Shown piece after piece: positions 39,740 to 40,019 of a stretch of 40,019 nucleotides of DNA (its first letter is position 1; every line of letters begins with the position of its first letter). The DNA is from Planctomycetales bacterium (GTDB taxonomy: Bacteria; Planctomycetota; Phycisphaerae; SM23-33), in NCBI GenBank assembly GCA_030612725.1, contig JAUWNJ010000030.1:1-40019 (forward strand), in the 5' to 3' direction. Made by a program: the position numbers and the translations under genes. The notes beneath the pieces are model-generated. The model saw only the letters and a list, made by a program, of their open reading frames with translations. It made no database searches and was not told the origin of the DNA.

Positions 39740-40019
39740 CTACTGAATCCGGTTATAAATGGCGGTAATTTTCTTTTCTTCTTTCGTCCAGTTGTACTCG
39801 CCGGCCTGCTCCAGAAGCCTTTGGCGAAACCGCCCCGGGCCGCCCAGCGAGGTATCGAACATCTCACGTATGGCATGAGCGTATTGCTCCGGTGTTTCGA
39901 GTTTGGCGACGACGCCGAAATTCTCCCCGCCGACAACCTTTTTCAGAAACGGCAAATCGTTGACGATCAGGGGAAGCCCCGCCTGGATAAACTCGAAAAG
40001 TTTGTTCGGCGAACAATAA
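39740..40019 (-). CDS. Family 4 glycosyltransferase, C-terminal end only
   Basis: The frame is open from the window edge to a TAG at 39740-39742 and encodes about 92 residues. It begins with SPNKLFEFIQAGLPLIVND, the segment following the donor-binding site of GT-B group 1 (GT4) enzymes, then FGVVAKLETPEQYAHAIREM and a helical tail typical of the family end. The start lies outside the window. Its position upstream of two amidotransferase genes on the same strand points to a surface polysaccharide cluster continuing to the right. Confidence 0.85.
   Translation of the reverse strand, partial: YCSPNKLFEFIQAGLPLIVNDLPFLKKVVGGENFGVVAKLETPEQYAHAIREMFDTSLGGPGRFRQRLLEQAGEYNWTKEEKKITAIYNRIQ

Overview
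The window looks like a chromosomal segment of a diderm bacterium, most likely a planctomycete of the Phycisphaerae type. This is an inference, not a search result. It rests on the gene set (ThiD2-ThiE fusion, Lol-type lipoprotein exporter, many prepilin-like proteins with long leaders, HEAT-repeat protein) and on the abundance of short dispersed hairpin repeats between genes. No rRNA, tRNA, CRISPR array, integrase or transposase was seen.

Layout. 1-5.5 kb: a secreted Arg/Gln-rich repeat protein (cut by the left edge), a metal-dependent amidohydrolase, a short UvrC, and a two-gene unit of a lipoprotein-type histone-deacetylase-fold enzyme and a DUF4432 sugar-epimerase-like protein. 5.5-14.6 kb: housekeeping genes, mostly on the minus strand: thiE fused to a ThiD2 domain, glyA, a membrane-anchored thioredoxin-like protein (plus strand), a family 2 glycosyltransferase, ilvE, a lolD/lolC-E pair and lysS. 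14.7-15.8 kb: a small, more AT-rich patch with a ribbon-helix-helix protein and a zinc-ribbon/DUF4145 protein. 15.9-17.8 kb: a Gfo/Idh/MocA oxidoreductase and a sugar phosphate isomerase/epimerase, one operon.

18.2-32.6 kb is the centrepiece: a type II secretion / type IV pilus-like assembly locus on the plus strand. It has a strong sigma70-like promoter and a long structured leader, then two GspE/PilB-type ATPases flanking a PilT-type ATPase, a GspF/PilC platform protein, six prepilin-like proteins and a large GspK-like minor pseudopilin. No secretin, GspC/L/M or PilM/N/O/P, or prepilin peptidase is in the window, so those must lie elsewhere. The most unusual feature is that five of the six prepilin genes encode their pre-cleavage leader largely with dispersed repeat DNA, read in frame, and the coding repeats stop just before the conserved FTLVEL-type processing motif.

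32.6-40 kb, minus strand: ispG translationally coupled to a HEAT-repeat membrane protein, then two asparagine-synthase-type amidotransferases and the end of a family 4 glycosyltransferase. The last three look like the edge of an exopolysaccharide or capsule cluster.

Regulatory signals that could be read by eye: promoter-like sequences in front of glyA, the RHH gene, the secretion locus and a candidate small RNA; several starts with no Shine-Dalgarno but a -10 box directly upstream (possible leaderless mRNAs); and an inverted repeat over the divergent lysS/RHH promoters.
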